From positions 62,001 to 126,000 of the forward strand of contig CALWNN010000082.1 of the NCBI GenBank assembly GCA_944382845.1: a DNA stretch of 64,000 nucleotides, in the 5' to 3' direction. Shown piece after piece: positions 16,268 to 25,389 of the stretch. The notes beneath the pieces were generated by a model that ran no database searches, was not told the origin of the DNA, and was given only the letters and a program-made list of their open reading frames with translations. The stretch's first letter is position 1. The number at the start of each line of letters is the position of its first letter. The translations under genes were made by a program, and so were the position numbers. The stretch comes from an uncultured Clostridia bacterium (GTDB lineage Bacteria > Bacillota > Clostridia > Oscillospirales > Ruminococcaceae).

Positions 16268-17593
16268 CTACTTTCTATTATTTATCATAAATTCTGTATT
16301 TCTTTTTGCTGCTTGTCCTAACTGCTCAGCGAGCAAAAAGCTATTTTCATGGTCAGCATTAATTATTTTTTCCGCTTCTAATGCAATATCATCTGTATGT
16401 AGTCTTAGTGTCCGAAAATCAAAAAAACGATACGGATAATTTATCATCTTATACAATGCCTCTGTTTTATGTGAATCCGAGCCAAATAGCAAAATTGGCG
16501 TTTTTGCTTTAAGAGCAAGAATCGAGGTATGCCATCTACCTGAAATAAATATTTCAGCACCTTTGAGTACATGAAACAGATCTACATAAGACGAATTGTG
16601 TATACATAAAAATGGAATATTGTTATTTCGTATAGCTTTCATCACAGGTGAATAATATTTTCCAAATCCAACTATAAAAATTACTTGTGGGCATATCTTC
16701 TTAAGTTTTGGTATCAATTCATCATACATCTTCTCGACATCAAACAAATTATTTGTATCCGTATAAAATCCCGAACTGTCTCCAATACATATGTACGGCT
16801 TGGAAAAGTCAATTATTGAATCGATATAACTGGTAGGATGCCATGCATCATCCGCCTCAAATGAAAACAATGCATCCGGAACATAAACTGCTTTATCATA
16901 ATCGCAATACTCTTTCAGCGTTCTTAACGACAAAGGCTCACGTACATAAACACCATCTAACAAAGGATACACCTTGCTAATCATGTAAAAAATGTCTCTG
17001 TTTTGTGGGTCAACTGTGTGATTTATCATATATGTTTCTTTCTTAAAAACTTTTTTTGACAGATAAGCAAGAAATAGCACATACAAGCCACCCAAGTGAT
17101 AATATCCATTTTTATCGGTTCCCTTAACGATACTTCCTTCACCGTTAATGACAACTATGTCTGCCCATTCAAGCATTTGTTTCTCATACTGCAAGCACAG
17201 ACCAGCAATAACCTTTTGTGAAAAGTCTTCATAATCTTCATATCGATATGGAACATGATATTTATGAATATCAAATCCATTATTACGTCCTCTTACTTTT
17301 TTAATTCTTTTCTTAACAAGATGATACTCATCCATAAGAAAAGTATCAGCAAATCTTTCCTGCAGTCTTTCCTTGATTGTCTCGGGATGTAGTCCATACT
17401 TGAAGTTTGCAATGCTTTCAGAAGCTGTTTGCTTCCATCCATCAACTGGGGTTGCACTATTCAAACTTCGCCAAGATATAGTTTTTATTTCATAATTTAA
17501 TTCCCGCATCTCCTTTAATAACATTTCTGTTGTTCCAATTGCACCGTAATTCGGACAATCTCGAGAATCGCCTATCAGCAGTATTTTATTCAT
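16268..17593 (-). CDS. Polysaccharide pyruvyltransferase family protein
   Basis: A 441-residue protein starting MNKILLIGDSRDCPNYGAIG, the N-terminal signature of the pyruvyltransferase (CsaB/WcaK) family. The C-terminal half has IFISGRWHTSILAL and TPILLFGSDSHK, the conserved site that contacts the donor. Such enzymes add pyruvate ketals from PEP to sugars or act as related GT-B transferases. GGAGG eight bases before the ATG at 17593 sets the start inside the end of the asparagine-synthase-like gene, an eight-base overlap. The acceptor sugar is unknown. Confidence 0.8.
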   Translation of the reverse strand: MNKILLIGDSRDCPNYGAIGTTEMLLKEMRELNYEIKTISWRSLNSATPVDGWKQTASESIANFKYGLHPETIKERLQERFADTFLMDEYHLVKKRIKKVRGRNNGFDIHKYHVPYRYEDYEDFSQKVIAGLCLQYEKQMLEWADIVVINGEGSIVKGTDKNGYYHLGGLYVLFLAYLSKKVFKKETYMINHTVDPQNRDIFYMISKVYPLLDGVYVREPLSLRTLKEYCDYDKAVYVPDALFSFEADDAWHPTSYIDSIIDFSKPYICIGDSSGFYTDTNNLFDVEKMYDELIPKLKKICPQVIFIVGFGKYYSPVMKAIRNNNIPFLCIHNSSYVDLFHVLKGAEIFISGRWHTSILALKAKTPILLFGSDSHKTEALYKMINYPYRFFDFRTLRLHTDDIALEAEKIINADHENSFLLAEQLGQAAKRNTEFMINNRK

Positions 17594-19364
17594 CAGATCC
17601 TCCATTTAATAGAATATAATTTTGTAATTTTAACCAAATAGCATACTCTGCCAAATATGTGATTTCGCTAAAAGAATTCATCTTTACTTTATTTTCTCCA
17701 AGTTCCTTGCAAAGCTTATATAACTTTCTCCTATAGTTTCTGTCTTTTGCACTTTTATCATGTGGGTAGACTTCATGAATATGCTCAGCAATATTGCCCG
17801 CAATGCTACCAATTAATTTATTACCTTTAATTTTATCTTTAAATGACTTTCGTGTAGATTCCACTACAAACCGCAACGTTGTAAAATCCACAGTCTGTTC
17901 TTTTCGATGAGAATAGAAAGGAATTTTTAAAAGTTCAGGATAAAATTTATCGACTATATATAGTGACATATGTCCTGCGTCCTTTTCCTTATAGGGCAAA
18001 CAACTCAAGTTATCGAATACCTCTTTCTGTGAGAACATCGATGTTGAAAATCTATAGAGATTTGTCACATTTATATGATCCACATTTTCATTTAACACAT
18101 AGAAATTAAAAATATCCGTGCAATCATCATTGCTTAAATGATTTGGGGATATTCCTAATATATCCATCCTCTTATTCCATGATGCTGACCATAATTTTCT
18201 ATAACTTTCCTCTCCAACATGTTTATATACAATAGAGCTGGTGTATTTTAAATAGAATTCCACTAAATCCTCATACGATTCTGAATATGCTTCTTCTCTT
18301 AGAGTCTGATTCGCAACCTCACCGCCACATCCATATTCAATAAAATCGGGTAGTAAATCATCAGCTAACATTTGATGATATTTTTGATTTCCTGCATGGA
18401 ATCCTATCATTTCTCCATACTTATCAAATTCAGAAGAATTTATTGACACAATGTTTTCATAGATTTTGGGATCTGTACAGTCGATTACTCTGAGCGGAAT
18501 ACCGAAATTTTCACTTATATCCTGACAAATCAAAGTATCCGCAATTGCTGCCGGAATAGATTCGTCGTCACTTTTCCAATTAAACAATTCAACTTGATGC
18601 TTAAAATTACTCTTCGACCACATATTCACAGCCACTACACTCCGTGAGTCAAGTCCACCAGTACAAAAAATGCCGGTTGTTTCAAATACTGAACTTTTAT
18701 TTTGTGCATAGTGTTTTAAGGCCTGTAGCATTTTTTCATTTGAAGATAATTGTCGAGTACAGTAATTATTCACACCTATATTAACAACGTTTACCTCCCT
18801 CGTGTTACAGTGAATTTGTAATTTTTCATTGCTCAATAGTCTATGAACCCCTCTAAATGGAGTTCTGTCATCAGGAATTGTTCTACAGGCAACCTTTTGG
18901 GCCACAGAGATTTCATCAAGTTCTATAGGAGTTATTCTTGCAATATGATAAGCCTGTGGTGTAACGAAAAAATAATCGTCCTTAATATAGTAATGCACAT
19001 AATAGCTCTGTAATTCATCAACACAAATATCAATTATATTACCCACCTTAATAATAAGGCAAAAGGATCCCATACAATTAAATCGCACTCTATTTATATC
19101 GCATTCAAAAGCAATATAATCATTCATAATACTTTCTAATGCATCCTTACCAATTTTCCCTTTATAGATTAATGTTCCTGTGGTTGCTACATAATTATCA
19201 TTATTTTTGTATAAATTATAATTATCTACTGATAATTTTTTGTAGACAGAAAGAAATGTGCCATTCACGAAGTCAGTACCTGATAATTTAAACCCAACAT
19301 TTGACAAGATAGCACTGATTTTATCTGACCACAATGGATTATTCGTCAAATAAAATTTTCCCAT
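17586..19364 (-). CDS. Asparagine-synthase-like ATP-dependent ligase lacking the glutaminase cysteine
   Basis: A 592-residue member of the asparagine synthase family. The ATP-binding PP-loop is TGGLDSRSV at about residue 235. The N-terminal half looks like an Ntn-type domain but begins Met-Gly rather than Met-Cys, so the catalytic Cys of a glutamine-hydrolysing domain is absent. This predicts use of free ammonia or another amine, or an altered reaction. AsnB-like proteins in surface-polysaccharide loci are thought to amidate sugar carboxylates; here a carboxylate could come from the ulosonate made by the cassette three genes downstream. AAGGAGG precedes the ATG. Only the family is certain. 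Confidence 0.72.
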   Translation of the reverse strand: MGKFYLTNNPLWSDKISAILSNVGFKLSGTDFVNGTFLSVYKKLSVDNYNLYKNNDNYVATTGTLIYKGKIGKDALESIMNDYIAFECDINRVRFNCMGSFCLIIKVGNIIDICVDELQSYYVHYYIKDDYFFVTPQAYHIARITPIELDEISVAQKVACRTIPDDRTPFRGVHRLLSNEKLQIHCNTREVNVVNIGVNNYCTRQLSSNEKMLQALKHYAQNKSSVFETTGIFCTGGLDSRSVVAVNMWSKSNFKHQVELFNWKSDDESIPAAIADTLICQDISENFGIPLRVIDCTDPKIYENIVSINSSEFDKYGEMIGFHAGNQKYHQMLADDLLPDFIEYGCGGEVANQTLREEAYSESYEDLVEFYLKYTSSIVYKHVGEESYRKLWSASWNKRMDILGISPNHLSNDDCTDIFNFYVLNENVDHINVTNLYRFSTSMFSQKEVFDNLSCLPYKEKDAGHMSLYIVDKFYPELLKIPFYSHRKEQTVDFTTLRFVVESTRKSFKDKIKGNKLIGSIAGNIAEHIHEVYPHDKSAKDRNYRRKLYKLCKELGENKVKMNSFSEITYLAEYAIWLKLQNYILLNGGSDE

Positions 19365-19400
19365 TTAAAATCCTCCTTGTTTTTATGAAGATACATTTCT

Positions 19401-20480
19401 TTATGATGTAAGTATATTATCGATCTCCTCTAAAGAGGACGGAATATATACTACACTGGAAAAATTCTTATTATATTTATCAATTAGATGTTTACAATAA
19501 TCAGTTCTCGAGTAATTATAAAGTATTTTTCCTATCGTAATAGCTTGTATATCAAAAAACAACTTAGCAGTCACCAAGCTTGTTGAATGTGCACCAATAA
19601 CATAGGCTGGCTTTTTTTCAAGTCTGTTAAGTAAATCCTCGGAACTACTTGCCTGCGAAGTGATAATCTTGAAATCCTTATACTTATCCAACAAAGTTTC
19701 TCTTGGATGCAACCGAAACAAAACGCTATACCCTCTTGCCTCACATATAGAAACAATTTCATTATATATATTTATGAGATCATCTCCGATAACATTTCCC
19801 TCTTCCTCCAGTGGGTTTGTAAAGAATAAGATATAACGATTTTCTTCGACTTCAATTGCCCCTCCAGCAGACTGATTCATTAATTTTGTATAATATCTTA
19901 CGACATCTTCGTCCACACTTAACTCACCTGAATTATCCTTAAACAGCATAAAATTTTCTACTTTAATTCTCTTATATGCTTTCAGAAACCTCTGGTAAAA
20001 ATATCTTCCGACAAAGTGTAATGAGTCACGAAGACTTTTTGTATCAATCATAACTGATTTTGCCCATCTCAATAGGCTTGTATCATATGAACCAACACCT
20101 TCGTCCAGTACGATAGCTTTGGCTTTAACCGAAAAGTGCCGCATAATTTTGTTGCACAGTATTATTTCTGGAAAGCAGGGGGTGATGACATGAAAATCTG
20201 ATTCAAACGAGTGATAGTTTGCAAGTTCTCTAAGCACACTATCCGTGCCGCTACCGTATACACAATGGCAAATTACTCCCCACCCAAAATCCAACATATC
20301 ATCTTTAATCAAATATCCGTTCACAGGATGCTTTTCAATAAATACAATTCCCTCAACAGTGTTGTTGTTTTCTTCCTTTAATTTGAGCAAGTATGATTTC
20401 AAGCCTATCAGATGCCATGCAGTAATAATTGAGCATACAAACTTTATTTTACCTTCATTTTGTATCATATATTTCATCAT
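19401..20480 (-). CDS. Sialyltransferase-like glycosyltransferase (GT52/GT38-type motifs)
   Basis: A 359-residue protein with the three short signatures shared by bacterial GT-B sialyltransferases of families GT38, GT52 and GT80: an acidic-acidic-Gly motif (VLDEGVGSY, about residue 150), a His-Pro motif (LFRLHPRE, about residue 263) and a Ser/Thr-rich motif (GAHSTSLV, about residue 305). These contact the CMP donor. The locus contains a KdsB-type cytidylyltransferase, so a CMP-ulosonate is the probable donor. Overall similarity cannot be judged here, and a CDP- or lipid-polymer transferase remains possible. Three ATG codons lie close together after a weak AAGG site, so the start could be up to 12 bases later. 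Confidence 0.62.
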   Translation of the reverse strand: MMKYMIQNEGKIKFVCSIITAWHLIGLKSYLLKLKEENNNTVEGIVFIEKHPVNGYLIKDDMLDFGWGVICHCVYGSGTDSVLRELANYHSFESDFHVITPCFPEIILCNKIMRHFSVKAKAIVLDEGVGSYDTSLLRWAKSVMIDTKSLRDSLHFVGRYFYQRFLKAYKRIKVENFMLFKDNSGELSVDEDVVRYYTKLMNQSAGGAIEVEENRYILFFTNPLEEEGNVIGDDLINIYNEIVSICEARGYSVLFRLHPRETLLDKYKDFKIITSQASSSEDLLNRLEKKPAYVIGAHSTSLVTAKLFFDIQAITIGKILYNYSRTDYCKHLIDKYNKNFSSVVYIPSSLEEIDNILTS

Positions 20481-20483
20481 CCT

Positions 20484-21554
20484 TCAATTAATGGGTAAGT
20501 CATTAATTACATCTTTTCTATACAATCCACTTCGCATCAATTTTACATATCTACAAATTCTAAAACCCCAATAAACCAATTGAGAACAACTTTTGATATT
20601 GTAATCTTTTTGAATTAAATTTTGCGCCTCTTTACTTTTTGTGTCATGGGCAAATCTCACTAGAATATCATTATTAAAACGATTTGATCCAAAGTTTTTC
20701 ATAGTTTCTATAAGAAACATCTCACTGCGAAAAAAATCATATTGAACCTGTGGCCTATTTGACGCACTGTCGGACATTCTATATACTGCTAAAAAATTAT
20801 TATATAAAATAACTTTATTACTCGCAGAGTATTTAATAAAGAATACATAGTCAAATGAATATGGGTAATCAGGATTGAATCCTTCTGATTCCAATAATTT
20901 TTCTTTATTAAACAACATTCCACAAGTAGGTCCACCTGTAAAACAGTTGTAAAACAATCTATAACAATCTTCAGGCAACACTTGCTGCAACATATGCTCT
21001 TTACAGCCTAATCTAATAATCTTATTAATATAGCTCTTTACTTTTTCCTTTCTCTTTGTCTTCATTCCGAAAACTGATACCTTGTCATTCTCATCAAAGT
21101 AAAAATATCTATTTGGGATTAAGCAGCCCACACCACTCATTATTCCATTATCAATGAGCTGTTCGACTGTACACAAATAGTCGTCAAGAAGTAAATCGTC
21201 ATCCTGCAAGTATGCGATATATTTTCCTGTTGCTAATGACGCACATTTATTCATGTTTCCACACATACCAATGTTGTTTTTGTTACCATATATAGTTAAC
21301 TGAAGATTTCCAAAACACAACTTCAAATCAGTTACTTGGAAATCAATATCGTTTGAAACCACAATTACCTCATACTTTAAATGTTTCGGTGATTTTTGTT
21401 TAATAATACTTAAAAGCGTCTCTCTTAAAAGGTCTATTCTCTTATATGTAGGTATGACAATACTCAAATCATATGTATCATCTATTCTGTTGTTTTCATA
21501 TAAAACAACGCTCTCATATTTACTGTATTCATTAAAATAGTTTGTATCTGCCAA
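20484..21554 (-). CDS. Glycosyltransferase family 2
   Basis: A GT-A glycosyltransferase of about 356 residues. The donor-binding start is LSIVIPTYKRIDLLRETLLS, and the metal-binding acidic cluster is YLQDDDLLLDDY at about residue 120. FTGGPTCGMLF around residue 205 marks the acceptor region. The probable start is a TTG at 21554 with GGGAGAGG six bases upstream; no ATG is available near the N-terminus. It is followed within four bases by the sialyltransferase-like gene. The sugar transferred is unknown. Confidence 0.85.
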   Translation of the reverse strand: MADTNYFNEYSKYESVVLYENNRIDDTYDLSIVIPTYKRIDLLRETLLSIIKQKSPKHLKYEVIVVSNDIDFQVTDLKLCFGNLQLTIYGNKNNIGMCGNMNKCASLATGKYIAYLQDDDLLLDDYLCTVEQLIDNGIMSGVGCLIPNRYFYFDENDKVSVFGMKTKRKEKVKSYINKIIRLGCKEHMLQQVLPEDCYRLFYNCFTGGPTCGMLFNKEKLLESEGFNPDYPYSFDYVFFIKYSASNKVILYNNFLAVYRMSDSASNRPQVQYDFFRSEMFLIETMKNFGSNRFNNDILVRFAHDTKSKEAQNLIQKDYNIKSCSQLVYWGFRICRYVKLMRSGLYRKDVINDLPIN

Positions 21555-21595
21555 ATCAACCTCTCCCAATCGACTTAAATACCATATTGCACCTT

Positions 21596-22777
21596 TTAAT
21601 CAAAAATAAAATTGTATGGAACAACCTTATATGCACCTTGAATAAAGAAAGTGTAATAAAATGTAAATATTACATATGCATATATGAATGCTTTATATAA
21701 TACGTAAGTAATCTTATCAAATTTAATTCTTAACCCAAAAAAGCTATTTGAAACACTCATATTTTTGATAGCAAATGGTACAACTATAACCATCAAATAT
21801 AAATATGTAAAGATAACACGCTCAATTTCAGAATTGGAAATAATACTTAACACATTAACAATGAGTCCAACCAAAAACAGATTGTATAGATTCATCATTC
21901 GTTCGTTACGGCTTATCATTTTATAAGACAACCCACAGGCTATGACATATGGTGCATATCGAATGAAATATAACAAGTATGAGCCTTCTTCTCCAAACAG
22001 ACTAAAATACCACCTAAATTGATCACTTCCAGTAATGTATATGGCAAGCGGCATGAAGCTTCTAAAATTGATTACTGCTACAAAAACAGCTACTAAGATT
22101 ATCCACTTAATCTTTTTCTTCTTCATTAGATAGCATAATGGCAAAGCAAGAAAGCATACAAGCCCAGAATTATGTACCATTGACGCAACAATAGAAAATA
22201 TAAGAAAATTAGAATTATCTCTTATAATGTACTTTAAGCGTTGCATCTTCTTTACGTTGTCTATCATAGTGCTATTATAATCAAGAAATGAAATGGCATA
22301 CATTCCGATTGTAATCGCTAACGCTTGACGAACAATATTATATGAAACTAAATAATATAGAGCAGTGTACATGAAAATACTAATATGTACATTTATTTGA
22401 TTCTTATACCGATCTAATGTTAAAAACAAAAACAGATACGTCAAAAATGCCATAACAAACAAAAAGAAACTTCCATTTCCGCCGATCCAATATACTATTT
22501 TACAAAGTGCGATGTATAATGGACCATAATTGTTTTTTCCATCTCCCCATTCCGTATTTCCTTGCTCCCCTACATAATCTACAGCAATATAATATTGATA
22601 CCAATCTGAACCTGTTTGATATCTTAATCCTGCAAATACTGCGAGCAAAAATATAACAAAAAGAATTAATATTCTTTTCTGGCTTTTGGAAACACTTTTC
22701 TGATACGCAATTTTTGTAATTAGTACAGATAAAAATATTATAAACAGATAAAATGCTAACGTTCCAAAATAACTCAT
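21596..22777 (-). CDS. EpsG-family polysaccharide polymerase-like membrane protein
   Basis: A 393-residue protein with about ten transmembrane segments. The EpsG-type signature AGLRYQTGSDWYQYY follows the second helix and is shared by O-antigen/exopolysaccharide polymerases of Firmicutes and Bacteroidetes. It is the only candidate polymerase in the locus and, with the flippase and the initiating transferase, points to a Wzx/Wzy-type assembly route. The next gene (GT2) starts 42 bases downstream. Confidence 0.8.
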   Translation of the reverse strand: MSYFGTLAFYLFIIFLSVLITKIAYQKSVSKSQKRILILFVIFLLAVFAGLRYQTGSDWYQYYIAVDYVGEQGNTEWGDGKNNYGPLYIALCKIVYWIGGNGSFFLFVMAFLTYLFLFLTLDRYKNQINVHISIFMYTALYYLVSYNIVRQALAITIGMYAISFLDYNSTMIDNVKKMQRLKYIIRDNSNFLIFSIVASMVHNSGLVCFLALPLCYLMKKKKIKWIILVAVFVAVINFRSFMPLAIYITGSDQFRWYFSLFGEEGSYLLYFIRYAPYVIACGLSYKMISRNERMMNLYNLFLVGLIVNVLSIISNSEIERVIFTYLYLMVIVVPFAIKNMSVSNSFFGLRIKFDKITYVLYKAFIYAYVIFTFYYTFFIQGAYKVVPYNFIFD

Positions 22778-22831
22778 TTCATACCAGTTCCTTGTGTATC
22801 TATTAATGTCTATACATAGGCTATAGACACG

Positions 22832-23404
22832 TTACTTCTTGCAATATCCAATATAGTCTTGAAGTGACATTAAATTTAAGTCCTTCTCGCTGATAATCAA
22901 ATTCTCTTTACCTCCGATAAGTTCAAACGGCCATTCAATTCCGATATCTGGATCATTGAACATGATGCCGGAATCGCCATCACCATAGAAAACCTCTGCA
23001 CATTTATAACTTACAACAGAGTCTTCAATTACCAGATAGCCATGGCCAAAAAACTTGGGTACTAATAGCATATTGGTGTTTTCTCCGGTAAGATGGAATC
23101 CTCTCCATTGTCCAAATGTAGGCGAATCCGGACGCAAATCAACTATAACGTCATAGACATGACCAGAAATGCAACGAACAAGTTTGGGTTGCTGCTTTAC
23201 AAGTTGAAAATGTGTTGCCCTAATAACACCGCGCTTAGAAATGGTATAAAATACTTCTTTCAGTTCATAATCAATACCATTCGCCTTAAATACATCAACA
23301 TTGTAATCTTTGATCAACCCTCCGCGATTATCTGTTGCATAGAAAGGCTTGATTAGGTATGCACCTTTTAAATCCAGTTCCTGAAAATCAAATTTTTGTA
23401 CCAT
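22832..23404 (-). CDS. RmlC-like nucleotide-sugar epimerase (cupin)
   Basis: A 190-residue cupin related to dTDP-4-dehydrorhamnose 3,5-epimerase. Family features include GVIRATHFQLVKQQPKLVRCISGHVYDVIVDLR and the later FGHGYLVIEDSVVSYKC, with the conserved histidine in ATHF. The ATG overlaps the upstream reductase stop (TGATG), with GAGGAG as ribosome site. It follows genes making CDP-4-keto-6-deoxyglucose, so it probably epimerises that intermediate at C3 and/or C5 rather than the dTDP form. This gives a CDP-6-deoxyhexose of altered configuration. Confidence 0.8.
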   Translation of the reverse strand: MVQKFDFQELDLKGAYLIKPFYATDNRGGLIKDYNVDVFKANGIDYELKEVFYTISKRGVIRATHFQLVKQQPKLVRCISGHVYDVIVDLRPDSPTFGQWRGFHLTGENTNMLLVPKFFGHGYLVIEDSVVSYKCAEVFYGDGDSGIMFNDPDIGIEWPFELIGGKENLIISEKDLNLMSLQDYIGYCKK

Positions 23405-24315
23405 CACACTTCTCCTCTTATATAATCTGCTGTCATTCGGATGCCCTCTGTAAAAGTAATCTCATTTTTATACCCTGTGTCTCTCTCAACTTTCTTAAGA
23501 TCAAACTGGTCGTAGGAAATATCTACCCCTTTAAAAGGAATATCACCCAAGCCAATCTCTGCATCAGGATCAACAATGTCTCGCATCTCCAACAGAAATT
23601 CTCTTAAAGGCTTAGGATCTCCACTTCCGATGTAATAACGATTAAATGCGTTTCCCTTCTCCGCCACTGCAATGATGGAGTTGATAGCATCGGTGATATA
23701 AATAAAATCATAGGTCTGGTAGCCAGCAGTAAAAGAACAGTGTTCCTTATGTATAAGCTTATTAATAGCGGTATAAATCATACGAGCAGATTTTTCGCCA
23801 ACCCCATAGATATTAGTAATAATTACGGGGATAAATTCGATTCCATTCAGTTTGGCAACTGTCTCACCCATTAGATGAGCTGCCAGTTTACCGGTGCCAT
23901 AGATATATCCGCCGGAGGGCTCGATATTATCAGACTGGAGATATTCATAAGTTTCCATCTCATTAATACTGGAAGCGTACACAACACGTTTGCATCCAAT
24001 CTCACTGCACAGTTTAATATAATCGCAGGTCAACTTTACGTTATTCAGCTGCATCTCATAATCCGCCCGTGCCGGACCTGAGGTGCCTGCCCACGCAAGA
24101 TGAAAAAAAGATTTATAATCATTAACGGGAATTTCCTTCTTTAGTTCGAAAACATTCTTGTTTAGTACATTCACACAAGTTACACGAGAATCATTAGTTA
24201 AAATATCATCAAATCTAATATCCAATGCTACCACATGATATCCTTTTCCCAATAAAGCTTTTACAAGTGTCTTTCCAATAAAACCATTTGCACCTGTTAC
24301 AATTACTCTGTCCAT
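23404..24315 (-). CDS. NAD(P)-dependent CDP-6-deoxyhexose reductase/epimerase (SDR family)
   Basis: A 303-residue extended short-chain dehydrogenase. It has the Rossmann motif TGANGFIGK at the N-terminus and the catalytic Tyr-x3-Lys in YIYGTGKLAAH near residue 142. The substrate part resembles CDP-abequose/paratose/tyvelose-type reductases. Its neighbours are CDP-glucose 4,6-dehydratase and an RmlC-like epimerase, so it probably reduces the C4 keto group to complete a CDP-6-deoxyhexose. Two bases separate it from the dehydratase gene. GGGAGAATTAGA precedes the ATG. Confidence 0.78.
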   Translation of the reverse strand: MDRVIVTGANGFIGKTLVKALLGKGYHVVALDIRFDDILTNDSRVTCVNVLNKNVFELKKEIPVNDYKSFFHLAWAGTSGPARADYEMQLNNVKLTCDYIKLCSEIGCKRVVYASSINEMETYEYLQSDNIEPSGGYIYGTGKLAAHLMGETVAKLNGIEFIPVIITNIYGVGEKSARMIYTAINKLIHKEHCSFTAGYQTYDFIYITDAINSIIAVAEKGNAFNRYYIGSGDPKPLREFLLEMRDIVDPDAEIGLGDIPFKGVDISYDQFDLKKVERDTGYKNEITFTEGIRMTADYIRGEV

Positions 24316-24316
24316 T

Positions 24317-25378
24317 CTAATTCTCCCTTTTCAAAAAAGCTTCGATTTCTTTGTCCATACAAGCTCGAATATCTCCGCCTTCTACCCAACACTTGCTCCA
24401 TTCAACGACCATCTCTATAGCCGTATCAAGATTCCAGTGTGGTTTCCAGCCAAAGGTCATTTTCAGCTTAGAGCAATCCAACTTCAGGAAGTTAGCCTCA
24501 TGAGGACCGCCATCATAACGATTGACCCATTTCAGTCCTTCGCCCCACTTGGTAACAAACAAATCAACTAAGGCACCTGTCTTAAAGCAGTCCACATCAT
24601 CAGGACCTACATTGTAATAGCCGGCATATTTTATATTTTGATACTGCATTGCTGCAATCATAAGATATGCATACAGAGGTTCCAATACGTGCTGGTATGG
24701 TCGGGTTGAAAACGGATTGCGAACTACAATATCTTCATGTTTAATGGCTGCTCGAATACAGTCAGGTATAATACGGTCATTTGCAAAATCGCCACCGCCG
24801 ATTACGTTGCCTGCTCGTGCAGTAGAGATTGCCACATTACCATCCGAAAAAAAACTGTTTTTATAGCTGTGAGTTACCAATTCAGAGCATGACTTGGAAT
24901 TGGAATAGGGATCATACCCATCCAGTTCCTCATTCTCACGATAGCCCCATGCCCACTCTTTATTCAGATATACTTTATCTGTTGTAACATTCAGGAAAGA
25001 TTTCACGCAAGCACTGTTACGCACACATTCCAGAATGTTGACTGTCCCCATAACGTTAGTTTCGTATGTATAAGTAGGATCTTTGTAACTATCTCGCACA
25101 ATTGGTTGCGCTGCAAGATGAAAAATGATTTCAGGCTGAGCGGCATCAAAAGCAGATTTTAATGCTTTATAATCCCGGATATCGCCAATCACAGAATGAA
25201 CATCCTGCTCAATTCCTGCAATTTCAAACAGGGAAGGTTCTGTAGGCGGATTTAGAGAGTACCCTGTCACGTCTGCTTCAGCATTAGCAAGCATCTTACA
25301 CAACCATGAACCTTTAAATCCAGTATGACCTGTGACAAATACTCTTTTCCCTTTATAGAAATTCATATCAAAATTCAT
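24317..25378 (-). CDS. rfbG: CDP-glucose 4,6-dehydratase
   Basis: A 353-residue extended SDR enzyme. It has the NAD-binding motif TGHTGFKGSWL, characteristic of RfbG/DdhB, HLAAQPIVRDSY and the active-site Tyr-x3-Lys region YDPYSNSKSCSE. It converts CDP-glucose to CDP-4-keto-6-deoxyglucose, the second step of this branch. The ATG at 25378 with AGGAGTGATGAC is chosen over upstream in-frame codons. It lies 11 bases after the cytidylyltransferase gene. There is no ddhC-type C3 dehydratase in the locus, so 3,6-dideoxy sugars are not expected. Confidence 0.92.
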   Translation of the reverse strand: MNFDMNFYKGKRVFVTGHTGFKGSWLCKMLANAEADVTGYSLNPPTEPSLFEIAGIEQDVHSVIGDIRDYKALKSAFDAAQPEIIFHLAAQPIVRDSYKDPTYTYETNVMGTVNILECVRNSACVKSFLNVTTDKVYLNKEWAWGYRENEELDGYDPYSNSKSCSELVTHSYKNSFFSDGNVAISTARAGNVIGGGDFANDRIIPDCIRAAIKHEDIVVRNPFSTRPYQHVLEPLYAYLMIAAMQYQNIKYAGYYNVGPDDVDCFKTGALVDLFVTKWGEGLKWVNRYDGGPHEANFLKLDCSKLKMTFGWKPHWNLDTAIEMVVEWSKCWVEGGDIRACMDKEIEAFLKREN

Positions 25379-25389
25379 GTCATCACTCC

